From Chlorobaculum sp. 24CR (GTDB taxonomy: Bacteria > Bacteroidota > Chlorobiia > Chlorobiales > Chlorobiaceae), in the NCBI RefSeq assembly GCF_004118635.1, contig NZ_SDGU01000009.1, positions 1 through 64,000 on the forward strand: DNA of 64,000 nt. Reading direction: 5' to 3'. The position numbers and the translations under genes are program-made. This document shows positions 37,206-49,322 of this stretch, piece after piece (position 1 is the stretch's first letter; the number at the start of each line of letters is the position of its first letter). The notes below the pieces were generated by a model. That model ran no database searches and was not told the DNA's origin. It was given only the letters and a program-made list of their open reading frames with translations.

Positions 37206-38078
37206 TCAGCTCTTCCGCAGGAACCGCGCCACCGACCAGGCGCTGCCGAAAAAGCCGAGCACGATGCCGAGCGCGACAAGCGCCGGATAGATCACGATAG
37301 TCGAAGGGTGCAGAATCTGGTAGATCGCCGGTTCGTAGCGCAACAGCGCCTGCTCGAAAATCAGCCAGAGGCCGAGCGCGGCCAGTCCGCCCGACACCAG
37401 CCCCTGAATGATTCCCTCGAAGAGGAATGGCGCGCTGATGAACCTGCGGGTCGCGCCGACCAGCCGCATGGTCTTGATCTTGTCGCGGCGGGCGTACATG
37501 GCGAGCCGCACGGTGAAGGCGTTCAGAATAATGGTCGCCAGAGCGATCACCCCACCGACTCCGGCGGTGATGAGCGTGAACAGTCGCGCGTTCCGTTCGA
37601 CGCCTCTCAGATACTCCTTGTTGTAGCGAATGTCGAGTCCTCCGCCGAGCGCCGCAATCTGCTTCTCGATGTGTGCGATGCTGTCCGGAGCAGTGTATCC
37701 CTGCTGAACGCTCACCTCGACGGAGCGCGGGAGTGGATTCGTGCCGAGAATGCCCACGACATCCGCCCCGAAATCGCGTTCAAACCTCGACGCGGCCTCG
37801 GTGCGCGAAATGAAACGGGTTCCGGCGACCCCGGCAATCGACTGCATCCGTGCGTTGAGCGAATCGGCCTGGAGATCACCGAGGCGGTCATCGAGAAAAA
37901 CCTCCAACTCCACGCGCGAACGCACCTCGTGAATCAACTGGTAAAAGCTGAACGATACCGTCAGGAACAGCCCGAGCAGCAGCAGTGAAAAGAACCCGGT
38001 GGCAATGGTCACGCTTGCGGGAAGCTTGGCCCGGCCAATCCCGGCAAACCCCTCCTTGATGCTGTAAAACAGACTCAT
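37206..38078 (-). CDS. ftsX: Cell division ABC-type permease FtsX
   Basis: FtsX is the membrane partner of FtsE; the complex controls peptidoglycan hydrolases at the septum. The ~290-residue protein has one N-terminal span (TGFFSLLLLGLFLTV), a periplasmic domain, and three C-terminal spans with the permease block TMRLVGATRRFISAPFLFEG. The ATG at 38078 (MSLFYSIKEGF) is preferred; the frame extends to 38147 without family sequence. ftsE is not adjacent. Confidence 0.9.
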   Translation of the reverse strand: MSLFYSIKEGFAGIGRAKLPASVTIATGFFSLLLLGLFLTVSFSFYQLIHEVRSRVELEVFLDDRLGDLQADSLNARMQSIAGVAGTRFISRTEAASRFERDFGADVVGILGTNPLPRSVEVSVQQGYTAPDSIAHIEKQIAALGGGLDIRYNKEYLRGVERNARLFTLITAGVGGVIALATIILNAFTVRLAMYARRDKIKTMRLVGATRRFISAPFLFEGIIQGLVSGGLAALGLWLIFEQALLRYEPAIYQILHPSTIVIYPALVALGIVLGFFGSAWSVARFLRKS

Positions 38079-38178
38079 AAAATCGATGTGTTTTCGGCTT
38101 CTGAAAATTTTATATCGAAGATTCAAAAAAAGCAGTTGCAAATCCAACTTTTTTTTCAGATTATTAGTCCATCACGAT

Positions 38179-38251
38179 GGGGCTATAGCTCAGTTGGTAG
38201 AGCATTTGCATGGCATGCAAAGGGTCAGGAGTTCGAGTCTCCTTAGCTCCA
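38179..38251 (+). tRNA. tRNA-Ala (anticodon GGC)
   Basis: A 73-base cloverleaf can be drawn by hand: acceptor GGGGCTA/TAGCTCC, D stem GCTC/GAGC, anticodon stem TTTGC/GCAAA with loop ATGGCAT (anticodon GGC), T stem AGGAG/CTCCT with TTCGAGT loop, and discriminator A. The 3' CCA is not encoded. It reads GCC/GCU alanine codons. Confidence 0.97.
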
Positions 38252-38323
38252 CGAAAATCTCTCGAAAGAAGCGCAGACCTCCCCCTGCGCTTCTTTCATT
38301 TATGGCCCTTCGACTATCCACGA

Positions 38324-38851
38324 TCAGTCGCGATTCGGCTTCCGCCCGACTCCCGAAACGAGAAAAATCATCCCCACCAGCAACGAAGCTCCCAGCCCGG
38401 CGGCGATATTCAGTACTCCTGCGACAGCCACCGTCGCCACGTTCAGCCTGACGGACGCACCGGTGACGGGTGCCGCCGCCAGATGGGCGCACGCCGTCAG
38501 CACGGTGAACAGAAAGCTGCTCGCAATGCCGCCCGCGAACGAGACGAAATAGCGCTCGCGCTTCCCCTCCCTGACCGCTTTCTGCCGCTCCAACTGCTTC
38601 TGCGAACCGGGGTCGAGCCGGTTCTTCACGGCCATCGCCACGAGCGCGATGACGATCAGCACCGGCACATACATGAAATAAACGGTCAGCGGCTCGGAAC
38701 CGTCGGGCCGGAAACCACCCGCATCGAGCCAGGCTGAAGCCTTGCCGAGCATCCAGGTCGAGGTGAAAAAGAAAACGCTCCCCCAGAGCAGGGTGATGAT
38801 AATCCAGGTCCATACCGACTGGGGCGCGGACTTTTTTGTTGCAGCGTTCAT
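38324..38851 (-). CDS. Four-span membrane protein of unknown function
   Basis: This ~175-residue protein has four predicted membrane segments (WIIITLLWGSVFFFTSTW; YFMYVPVLIVIALVAMAV; FAGGIASSFLFTVLTACAHL; AVAGVLNIAAGLGASLLVGM). A Lys/Arg/Glu-rich loop (QLERQKAVREGKRERY) lies between the second and third. I recognise no family. The ATG at 38851 (MNAATKKSAP) looks better than the one at 38902, whose extension is Asn/Gln-rich. It converges with the tRNA gene. Confidence 0.65.
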   Translation of the reverse strand: MNAATKKSAPQSVWTWIIITLLWGSVFFFTSTWMLGKASAWLDAGGFRPDGSEPLTVYFMYVPVLIVIALVAMAVKNRLDPGSQKQLERQKAVREGKRERYFVSFAGGIASSFLFTVLTACAHLAAAPVTGASVRLNVATVAVAGVLNIAAGLGASLLVGMIFLVSGVGRKPNRD

Positions 38852-39024
38852 AAAAGATTGATTTGAATGTTGTTGCGTGTTGTTGCGGTCATCGATTTCC
38901 ATGCAAACAAACGGCGGCGCTGGTCATTCAATTCCTTCCGGATGAAAACCCTCAAAATCAAGCCCCTCTCCGGAAGCGGGCAGATGCAGCAAAAAAGCGG
39001 ATACGAACGCTTTTGGCTGTTTGA

Positions 39025-39052
39025 TTGTTTTTAAGTCTCGACTTGATATATT
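39025..39052 (+). promoter_or_regulatory. Putative purF promoter
   Basis: TTGTTT (39025-39030), a 16-base spacer, and TGATATATT with an extended -10 (TATATT at 39047-39052), about 57 bases before the purF ATG. Confidence 0.5.
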
Positions 39053-39108
39053 AGCTTCACCTGCCTTTAAGAGGCGAAGATTTTACACAATCTCAAGACT
39101 CGATCGAT

Positions 39109-40602
39109 ATGTGCGGAGTTTTCGGCGTATTCAATTCAAAAACTCCCGCCGAAGATACCTTTTACGGTCTCTACTCGCTCCAACACAGAGGGCAGGAAGC
39201 CGCCGGTATCGTGGTAGCTGAATACAATAAAGCCAAGAAGAAAACGCTGTTCAAACAGCACAAGGGACCGGGCCTGGTCTCGGAAGTGTTCAGAGATGAG
39301 CAAATTTTCGAGAACCTGAGCGGCTACGCAGCCATCGGCCACAACCGCTACTCCACCACCGGCGCATCGAAATCCAACAACAACATCCAGCCCTTCTCCC
39401 TCACCTATCGCTCCGGCAGCCTCGCCATCGCCCATAACGGAAACCTCACCAATTCGAGAGCACTTCGCAAGGAGCTGACCGAGCAAGGAGTCATTTTCCA
39501 GGCATCGTCAGACACCGAAATCATTCCGCATCTGGCGGCCAGAAGCAAGGAAAAGGAGCCGCTCCACCAGATTTACGATGCTTTGCGGCAGGTCGAGGGC
39601 GCGTTTTCGATCGTCATTCTGGCCAACAACCAGATGATCGCCGCCCGCGATCCTTACGGCGTTCGCCCGCTGGCTCTCGGCAAGAAGATCGACCCGGCGA
39701 CCGGCGAGATGGCCTACGTCGTGGCGAGCGAAACCTGCGCGTTCGATATCATCAAGGCCGAATATATCCGCGACATCGCGCCGGGGGAAATCCTCCTGAT
39801 CGATCACCTCGCCGTGGACAACGAAAAGCCGGTCTCGCTCTACCTGCCGCCCGTGGAGCGCAAGGCTCGCTGCATCTTCGAGTATGTCTATTTCGCCCGC
39901 CCCGACAGCTTCATCTTCCGGCATTCGGTGGACAAGGTGCGCCGGAACCTCGGCAAGAATCTCGCGCGGGAATCTACCGTTGAGCGAAAACAGAGCGAAA
40001 AGGAGCTGGCGGTCGTCAGCGTACCCGACTCGTCGAATACCGCCGCGCTCGGCTTCGTGCGCGAGAGCAACAAGCTCGGCAAACCGGCCCGCTTCGAGCA
40101 CGGCCTCATCCGCAACCACTACGTCGGGCGCACCTTTATTCAGCCCGGCATCCAGAGCCGCGAAATCAAGGTTCGCTCCAAATACAACATCGTGCGCGGC
40201 GTCATGCAGGATCGTCCGATCATTCTCGTCGATGACTCGATCGTGCGCGGCACGACGGCCAAGATGCTCATCAAACTGGTGCGCGAGGCCAATCCCGCGG
40301 AAATCCACCTGCACATCAGCTCGCCGCCGATCACCAACCCCTGCTTTTACGGCATGGACTTTCCGACCAAGCGCCAGCTCCTCACCCACATGCTTGCCGA
40401 CGCGGAGCACGAGCTGGGCGACATCGAAAAAATCCGGGAGTACATCGGCGTGGACTCGCTCCGCTACCTCTCGATGCAGGGGCTGCTGAACAGCGTACCG
40501 GAATTCGACGGCGAAAAGTGCAGCTACTGCACCGCCTGCTTCGGCGGAGACTACCCGATCCCGATCACCGACGTCACGACCGACAAGGAGGAGAACGACT
40601 GA
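39109..40602 (+). CDS. purF: Amidophosphoribosyltransferase PurF
   Basis: PurF makes phosphoribosylamine from PRPP and glutamine, the first committed step of purine synthesis. The 497-residue protein starts MCGVFGVFNSK, so Cys2 is the glutaminase nucleophile without a long propeptide. It shows HRGQEAAGI, GHNRYSTTG, the PRPP loop ILVDDSIVRGTT, and a C-terminal Cys cluster CSYCTACFGGDYP, suggesting a Bacillus-type 4Fe-4S enzyme. It has its own promoter and terminator. Confidence 0.97.
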   Translation: MCGVFGVFNSKTPAEDTFYGLYSLQHRGQEAAGIVVAEYNKAKKKTLFKQHKGPGLVSEVFRDEQIFENLSGYAAIGHNRYSTTGASKSNNNIQPFSLTYRSGSLAIAHNGNLTNSRALRKELTEQGVIFQASSDTEIIPHLAARSKEKEPLHQIYDALRQVEGAFSIVILANNQMIAARDPYGVRPLALGKKIDPATGEMAYVVASETCAFDIIKAEYIRDIAPGEILLIDHLAVDNEKPVSLYLPPVERKARCIFEYVYFARPDSFIFRHSVDKVRRNLGKNLARESTVERKQSEKELAVVSVPDSSNTAALGFVRESNKLGKPARFEHGLIRNHYVGRTFIQPGIQSREIKVRSKYNIVRGVMQDRPIILVDDSIVRGTTAKMLIKLVREANPAEIHLHISSPPITNPCFYGMDFPTKRQLLTHMLADAEHELGDIEKIREYIGVDSLRYLSMQGLLNSVPEFDGEKCSYCTACFGGDYPIPITDVTTDKEEND

Positions 40603-40634
40603 AGCGCTCCCGGTCTCGTCAGCAGATACCTGTC

Positions 40635-40667
40635 AAAGCCATCCCGGCAGTGTTCGGGATGGCTTTT
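40635..40667 (+). terminator. Terminator of purF
   Basis: AAAGCCATCCCG (40635-40646) pairs with CGGGATGGCTTT (40655-40666), followed by TCTGTTTTT. Confidence 0.9.
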
Positions 40668-40706
40668 CTGTTTTTGGCTTGAACGGGGAGGAGTCATCAG
40701 TGAATG

Positions 40707-40751
40707 AAAAAAAGCAGCCCTGATCGCCTGTAAGTCAGAACTGCTTTTTTT
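40707..40751. terminator. Bidirectional terminator between purF and ugd
   Basis: AAAAAAAGCAG (40707-40717) pairs with CTGCTTTTTTT (40741-40751), giving T runs on both strands. It can serve the minus-strand UDP-glucose dehydrogenase gene as well as late readthrough from purF. Confidence 0.7.
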
Positions 40752-40830
40752 GTCAGTCACCTCATCGTTCTCCAACACGCTCCCGGCTGCGCGAAAGCCT
40801 GACGGTCATCTCCGCTGCCGAAGAGGGCGA

Positions 40831-42000
40831 TCAGGCATCATGGCCAAACAGATCGCGAGTGAATACCTTGCTGGCGACGTCCTCAAGTTCCGCCGTCTTG
40901 CGGTTGGCGATAATCACGTCCGACTGCTGCTTGAACGCCTCCAGATCGTTGAGCACCCGCGAGTGGTAAAACACCTCTTCGGTCATCACCGGTTCATAAA
41001 TGATCACCTCGATGCCCTTGGCCTTGATGCGCTTCATGATGCCCTGAATGCTCGACGCCCGGAAATTGTCCGACCCGGCTTTCATGATGAGCCGATAGAC
41101 GCCGACCACCTTCGGACTCCGCTTGATGATGCTGTCGGCGATGAAATCCTTGCGGGTCGTATTGGACTCGACGATGGCGTGAATCAGGTTCTGCGGCACC
41201 TCACGATAGTTGGCAAGCAACTGCTTGGTGTCTTTCGGCAGGCAGTAACCGCCATAGCCGAACGAGGGGTTGTTGTAGTGCGAGCCGATTCGCGGATCGA
41301 GACCCACCCCTTCGATGATGTGGCGCGTATCGAGGCCGTGCGTCGCGGCGTAGGTGTCGAGCTCGTTGAAGTAGGCCACCCGCATCGCGAGATAGGTATT
41401 GGAAAAGAGCTTAACCGCCTCGGCCTCCGTGCTGTCGGTGAACAATACCGGAATATCCTGCTTGATCGCCCCTTCGCGCAGAAGATTGGCGAAGCTCTCC
41501 GCGCGCCTGGAACGCTCGCCGACGATGATGCGCGACGGATAGAGGTTGTCATGCAGCGCCTTGCCCTCGCGCAGGAACTCCGGCGAAAAGAGCAGATTGT
41601 CGCACCCCATCTCCTGGCGGGTCTTGGCCGTATAGCCCACGGGAATGGTGGACTTGATGACCATCACGGCGTCCGGATTGATCGCCATGACATCGCGGAT
41701 CACCGACTCGACCGTGCGGGTATTGAAATAATTATTCTCGGGATCATAGTCAGTCGGCGTGGCGATCACCACAAAATCCGCACCGGCATAAGCATCCTCT
41801 TTATCGAGCGTGGCTCTGAGATTCAGGGATTTGTGGGCCAGAAAATCCTCGATCTCGGTATCGACAATCGGCGACTTGCGGTTGTTGATAAGCTCGACCT
41901 TCTCAGGAACAATGTCGAGCGCAACAACTTCATGATGCTGAGCTAAAAGGCAGGCGATAGACAAACCGACGTAACCGGTTCCGGCGATGGCTATTTTCAT
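40831..42000 (-). CDS. ugd: UDP-glucose 6-dehydrogenase
   Basis: This enzyme oxidises UDP-glucose to UDP-glucuronate for surface polysaccharides. The ~389-residue protein has the NAD-binding start [51 protein letters not shown], and the catalytic Cys in [17 protein letters not shown] chose the ATG at 42000 over 42036. Related nucleotide-sugar dehydrogenases (UDP-ManNAc) are a less likely reading. Confidence 0.92.
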   Translation of the reverse strand: MKIAIAGTGYVGLSIACLLAQHHEVVALDIVPEKVELINNRKSPIVDTEIEDFLAHKSLNLRATLDKEDAYAGADFVVIATPTDYDPENNYFNTRTVESVIRDVMAINPDAVMVIKSTIPVGYTAKTRQEMGCDNLLFSPEFLREGKALHDNLYPSRIIVGERSRRAESFANLLREGAIKQDIPVLFTDSTEAEAVKLFSNTYLAMRVAYFNELDTYAATHGLDTRHIIEGVGLDPRIGSHYNNPSFGYGGYCLPKDTKQLLANYREVPQNLIHAIVESNTTRKDFIADSIIKRSPKVVGVYRLIMKAGSDNFRASSIQGIMKRIKAKGIEVIIYEPVMTEEVFYHSRVLNDLEAFKQQSDVIIANRKTAELEDVASKVFTRDLFGHDA

Positions 42001-42324
42001 AAAAAAAGCGGATAAATATTGTGTGTCCCTGGGCATTTCCGTCTTGGCGGCACGGACTCAACGAAGCAGAAAAAACTCACGACAAAACGCATAACCCGTT
42101 ACGAAACAAGCAGTATGCGAAAAATCACTTCACCAGACCACTCAAGCTCAGCCTTTGAATATAGAAAACGAAAAATAACCGTCAAGATGAGAAAAAGAAA
42201 TCAGAGAGTGAAACAATCAGGTCAACGCTTTCATCTGGCGAGCCGAGCCAGCAACGCGAAAGGGCCGCCTTTTGTGGCAGCCCTTCTACGCTTGGTCAAT
42301 GACCCGGAAAGAGAGCCTTCCGCT

Positions 42325-42759
42325 TTATTTTTTTGCCTGCTTGAACTCGATCCTGACCGAGGTGTGCGGCACGGCTTCAAGGCGCTTCTTGGGAATGGGC
42401 TTGCCCGATTTGGTGCAGATGCCGTAGGTTTTGTTGCGAATGCGGTCGAGCGCCTGGTCGATGTAGTGCAGATATTTTTCGTCGCGGGCGATGAACATGA
42501 AGCGCTGTTCGCGATCCATGGTTTCGGTGCCGTGATCGGCCATGTGCATCGAGTAGTTCGAGTTGATCGAGTCCTCGACGCTCTCCTCGGAGAGCGAGGA
42601 ACGGAGAATATCGAGGTCGCGCAGAACCTCATCACGCCGTTTCAGAAGAATCTGCCTGAAGTGTTCGAGTTCGTCGTCGCTCAGGTAGGTTCTGGTCAGT
42701 CTCGGCTCCTCCACAGGCTCTGCGGGGCTGACCGGAGCAGGGCTGTTTTTCTTCGACAT
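42325..42759 (-). CDS. TraR/DksA family protein lacking the zinc finger
   Basis: This ~144-residue protein has a coiled-coil N-terminal half (LSDDELEHFRQILLKRRDEV) with acidic residues at the coil tip region, and a DksA C-terminal block YGICTKSGKPIPKKRLEAVP. Only one of the four zinc Cys remains (GIC); the others are Ser, Val/Ile or absent. DksA-like proteins bind the RNA polymerase secondary channel and tune rRNA and amino-acid promoters with ppGpp. Zinc-free forms exist. It lies just downstream of ileS. Confidence 0.85.
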   Translation of the reverse strand: MSKKNSPAPVSPAEPVEEPRLTRTYLSDDELEHFRQILLKRRDEVLRDLDILRSSLSEESVEDSINSNYSMHMADHGTETMDREQRFMFIARDEKYLHYIDQALDRIRNKTYGICTKSGKPIPKKRLEAVPHTSVRIEFKQAKK

Positions 42760-42833
42760 GCTGGTCATGGTTTAGAGGTTCCAACGGCAACCCAACGGCA
42801 AACCGTAAAAAAACGGGGATGTTTATAATACGA

Positions 42834-46085
<3,252 letters not shown>

Positions 46086-46189
46086 GGCGTTTGAGAGTGT
46101 CAAGCTGGAAATATCGTGAGCGGGAAAAAGGGTGGATGACCCATCTCCGCGAAAAAGTCTGAATATACGAGAATCGGCAGGAAAAGAGA

Positions 46190-46223
46190 AAGGCAGCCCG
46201 ATCGTGCTGAATCGGGCTGCCTT
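46190..46223 (-). terminator. Terminator of the 72-residue protein gene
   Basis: The 13-bp arms AAGGCAGCCCGAT and ATCGGGCTGCCTT enclose an 8-base loop and are followed on the minus strand by TCTCTTTTCC. This is a strong hairpin for so small a gene. Confidence 0.88.
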
Positions 46224-46272
46224 CAGATACTGTGCGCAGGAAAATCCCGGCAAGGCTGCCGGCAACAGAGAG

Positions 46273-46491
46273 TCACTGCTGTTTATTGTCGCCGACCGAG
46301 TTGCTGATGCCGTCGAGAATCTGTTTGGCCACGACCGTCATTGAATCGAGCGCCGAGGCGACGACCTTGCTCAGAGGCGTCAGCGCTCCGTCGAGCATCG
46401 TGCCCAGACCGACGAGAATGGTCGCGAAATCACCTTTCACGACGTCACCGACCTGCTGTCCCTGGTTGGGATTTCTCATATCTTCAGCCAT
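46273..46491 (-). CDS. 72-residue amphipathic protein, possible chlorosome-envelope type
   Basis: This small protein has a polar head ([20 protein letters not shown]) followed by ~45 residues of Gly/Ala/Val/Ser-rich amphipathic or hydrophobic helix ([40 protein letters not shown]) and a short polar tail. Size and composition recall the small chlorosome envelope proteins such as CsmB and CsmF, but I cannot confirm homology. The single-gene unit ends in a strong terminator, which suggests high expression. It could instead be an unrelated membrane-associated protein. Confidence 0.6.
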   Translation of the reverse strand: MAEDMRNPNQGQQVGDVVKGDFATILVGLGTMLDGALTPLSKVVASALDSMTVVAKQILDGISNSVGDNKQQ

Positions 46492-46616
46492 ATGCTACCG
46501 GAATTTTTGATTGAAAATCGTCTGTAATGCCGCAAAACCGCAACAGGTCAATGTATCACAATAATCGGTGCTCTCAAAGCGGCAAGGCGAAGCTCTTCTT
46601 CCTGCATTCCTCTTGA

Positions 46617-46666
46617 ATTAGACTTATATGACCTATAGGACTTATAAGACCTATAGGTCATATAAG
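46617..46666. repeat. TATAGG/TTATAAG palindromic dispersed repeat, copy 1
   Basis: Repeating words TTATATGACCTATAGGACTT and AAGACCTATAGGTCATATAA make an overlapping palindromic run with a ~10-base period. Copies lie at 49282-49322 and 55482-55525. Confidence 0.75.
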
Positions 46667-46707
46667 AGAAGAAAGAGTGAAAAGGCAACCAACCTGCCAC
46701 CAAGCGC

Positions 46708-48117
46708 TCACAAGCGCCCGTAGTGATCCTCGAATCTCACGATGTCATCCTCGCCGAGATAATCGCCCGACTGCACCTCGATCAGTTCGAGCGGCTGCTG
46801 GCATCGATTTTCGAGCCGGTGACGCGCCTCGACCGGAATGTAGATCGACTCGTTCTCCGCAAGCTCCACCTGCCGCTCATCGACCGTGACCACAGCGGCG
46901 CCCGTCACCACGACCCAGTGCTCGGCGCGATGATGGTGCATCTGCAACGAGAGGGCCGCGCCTGGCTTGACCGTGATGCGCTTGACCTTGAAACGTTCAC
47001 CCTCATCGACGGTTTCATACGAACCCCAGGGCCGATAGACCCGCCGGTGAATCAGCGGCTCCTCTCGCTCCTGCAACTTCAGTTGCTCGACAATCGTCTT
47101 GACCTCCTGCACCCGGTCTTTCGAGGCAACCAGCACCGCATCGGCGGTTTCGACGATCACGTGATCTTCGAGGCCGACCGCCGCCACCAAGCGGCTGGTG
47201 GCGTGGATATAGCTGTTCCGCACCTCATGCGTCAACACGTCGCCCCGCTTGACGTTGCCCTCGGCATCACGATCATGCACGCTCCAGAGCGCCGACCACG
47301 CGCCGACATCGTTCCACCCCGCCTGCATCGGCACCACCACTGCATTGGAGGTTTTTTCCATGACCGCGTAGTCGATAGAATCGGAAGGACAGGCCGCAAA
47401 GGCTTCGGAATCGAGCCGCAGAAAATCGAGATCGCGCCGGACTTTTTCGACGGCGCTCCGGCAAGCCGTGAGTATCTCCGGAGAGTTCGCTTCCAGTTCG
47501 GCGAGATAGACCTCCGGGCGAAACAGGAACATGCCGCTGTTCCAGAAGTAGTCCCCCGACGCAACGTAGCTTTCCGCCCGTTCGCGGGTGGGTTTCTCGA
47601 CAAATTCGGCGACCGGACGGGCGGCGCCCCCGGAACCGGCAACCGCCCTGATGTACCCGTACCCCGTCTCCGGCCCGTCCGGCACGATGCCGAAAGTCAC
47701 CAGACTCCCGGACTCGGCCGCCGTCCGTGCCGATTCAATCGATTCGGCAAAGGCTTTCTGGTCGAGAATGACGTGGTCGGCGGGCATGATGAGCATCAGC
47801 GAACCTGGATGCTTTTCGGCAAGCATCAGCGCGGCCACCGCGGCGGCTGGAGCTGTATTACGACCAACCGGCTCCAGAATGATCGCCTCTTCGACGACCC
47901 CGATCTGCCGGAGCTGCTCGGCCACAAGAAAGCGGTGTTCTTCGTTGCATACGCAGATGACCGGCCCGACACTCTCGATCGATTTGACCCGGAGCGCCGT
48001 GTCCTGAAGCATGGTTTTTTCGCCGAACAGCGGCAGGAGCTGCTTCGGATACATCGCCCTCGAAAGCGGCCAGAGCCTCGTTCCAGAGCCACCGGAGAGA
48101 ATGACAGGCATAATCAT
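46708..48117 (-). CDS. manC: Mannose-1-phosphate guanylyltransferase / mannose-6-phosphate isomerase
   Basis: This 469-residue two-domain enzyme has an N-terminal nucleotidyltransferase (VILSGGSGTRLWPLSRAMYP, then FVEKPTRERAESYV, and YAVMEKTSN) and a C-terminal cupin isomerase domain (RPWGSYETVDEGERFKVKRI, LSLQMHHHRAEHWVVV, YIPVEARHRLEN). It makes GDP-mannose for surface glycans. It is the last gene of the rfbACDB-manC run, 50 bases after rfbB. Confidence 0.95.
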   Translation of the reverse strand: MIMPVILSGGSGTRLWPLSRAMYPKQLLPLFGEKTMLQDTALRVKSIESVGPVICVCNEEHRFLVAEQLRQIGVVEEAIILEPVGRNTAPAAAVAALMLAEKHPGSLMLIMPADHVILDQKAFAESIESARTAAESGSLVTFGIVPDGPETGYGYIRAVAGSGGAARPVAEFVEKPTRERAESYVASGDYFWNSGMFLFRPEVYLAELEANSPEILTACRSAVEKVRRDLDFLRLDSEAFAACPSDSIDYAVMEKTSNAVVVPMQAGWNDVGAWSALWSVHDRDAEGNVKRGDVLTHEVRNSYIHATSRLVAAVGLEDHVIVETADAVLVASKDRVQEVKTIVEQLKLQEREEPLIHRRVYRPWGSYETVDEGERFKVKRITVKPGAALSLQMHHHRAEHWVVVTGAAVVTVDERQVELAENESIYIPVEARHRLENRCQQPLELIEVQSGDYLGEDDIVRFEDHYGRL

Positions 48118-48167
48118 AGGTGCAGAGTCGATGAAATGGTTATGGTTTGCGACAACGCCGCAAGGCG

Positions 48168-49217
48168 TCAGCGCCCGGCGTACATCTTTTCATAATAGTG
48201 CTGATAAGCCCCCGAAGTAACCTCGTCGAGCCACGCCTGGTTTTCGAGGTACCAGTCAACCGTCAGTTCCAGCCCCTCCTCAAAAGTGACGGACGGCACC
48301 CAGCCAAGTTCGCGTTGCAGCTTCGAGGCGTCGATGGCGTACCGCAAATCGTGGCCCGCGCGGTCGGTCACGTAAGTGATGAGCTTTTCGGATGCGCCCG
48401 CCTCGCGGCCAAGCTTGCGATCCATGATGCGGCAGAGCAAACGGATCAGGTCGATGTTGGTCCACTCGTTGTGCCCGCCGATGTTGTAGGTCTCGCCCGC
48501 CGTGCCGCGATGGAAAATCTCGTCGATGGCGCGCGCGTGATCGACCACCCAGAGCCAGTCGCGAACGTTCAGCCCCTCGCCATAGACCGGCAGCGGTTTT
48601 TCGAGGCGGATGTTGTTGATGAAGAGCGGAATGAGCTTTTCGGGAAACTGGTGCGAGCCGTAGTTGTTCGAGCAGTTGCTGATAACCACCGGCAGGCCGT
48701 AGGTGTCGTGGAAAGCGCGGACGAAGTGGTCCGACGACGCCTTCGAGGCCGAGTAGGGGCTGTGGGGATCGTAGGGCGTGGTTTCGGAAAACATCCCCTC
48801 CCGGCCAAGCGAACCATAGACCTCGTCGGTCGAGACGTGGTAGAAGCGCTTGCCCTCGAACTTGCCGTCCCAGGTCGCCCGCGCGGCGTTGAGCAGGTTG
48901 ACCGTGCCTAGCACGTTGGAGACCACGAACTCGACCGGACTTTCGATGGAGCGATCCACATGCGACTCGGCGGCCAGATGAATCACCGCATCGAACGTCT
49001 GCTCACGGAACAGATCGAGCAGAAACGCGCCATCGGCAATGTCGCCCTTCACGAACCGGTAGTCTGGATTCGACTCGACATCGCGCAGGTTGGCCAGATT
49101 GCCGGCGTAGGTGAGCTTGTCAAGATTGGTGATCGTGTAATCGGGATAACGGTTCAGCAAATGCCTGACCACATGAGAGCCGATAAACCCCGCCCCGCCG
49201 GTGATGAGAATGTGCAT
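48168..49217 (-). CDS. rfbB: dTDP-glucose 4,6-dehydratase
   Basis: RfbB is the second enzyme of dTDP-L-rhamnose synthesis. The 349-residue SDR protein has ITGGAGFIGSHVVRHLL, the catalytic region VSTDEVYGSLG and YSASKASSDHFVRAF (Tyr-x3-Lys), and GLNVRDWLWVVDHARAI. Its length and order are typical. It is separated from rfbD by about 105 bases that hold a palindromic repeat. Confidence 0.96.
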   Translation of the reverse strand: MHILITGGAGFIGSHVVRHLLNRYPDYTITNLDKLTYAGNLANLRDVESNPDYRFVKGDIADGAFLLDLFREQTFDAVIHLAAESHVDRSIESPVEFVVSNVLGTVNLLNAARATWDGKFEGKRFYHVSTDEVYGSLGREGMFSETTPYDPHSPYSASKASSDHFVRAFHDTYGLPVVISNCSNNYGSHQFPEKLIPLFINNIRLEKPLPVYGEGLNVRDWLWVVDHARAIDEIFHRGTAGETYNIGGHNEWTNIDLIRLLCRIMDRKLGREAGASEKLITYVTDRAGHDLRYAIDASKLQRELGWVPSVTFEEGLELTVDWYLENQAWLDEVTSGAYQHYYEKMYAGR

Positions 49218-49281
49218 GAAGAGAATGATGAATTATGAATGCTGAATTATGAATTGGTTCATCGTCTTTTATCCTTCCCAG

Positions 49282-49322
49282 CCTATAAGTCCTATACGAC
49301 CTATAGGTCTTATAAGACCTAT
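49282..49322. repeat. TATAGG/TTATAAG palindromic dispersed repeat, copy 2
   Basis: CCTATAAGTCCTATACGACC followed by TATAGGTCTTATAAGACCTA. It lies in the rfbD-rfbB spacer within the operon, and the repeat ends at the rfbD stop. Confidence 0.75.

Noticed and set aside
42262-42300. Imperfect hairpin AAGGGC/GCCCTT after the DksA-like gene
   Set aside because: Pairing is interrupted and no T run follows, so I do not call it a terminator.
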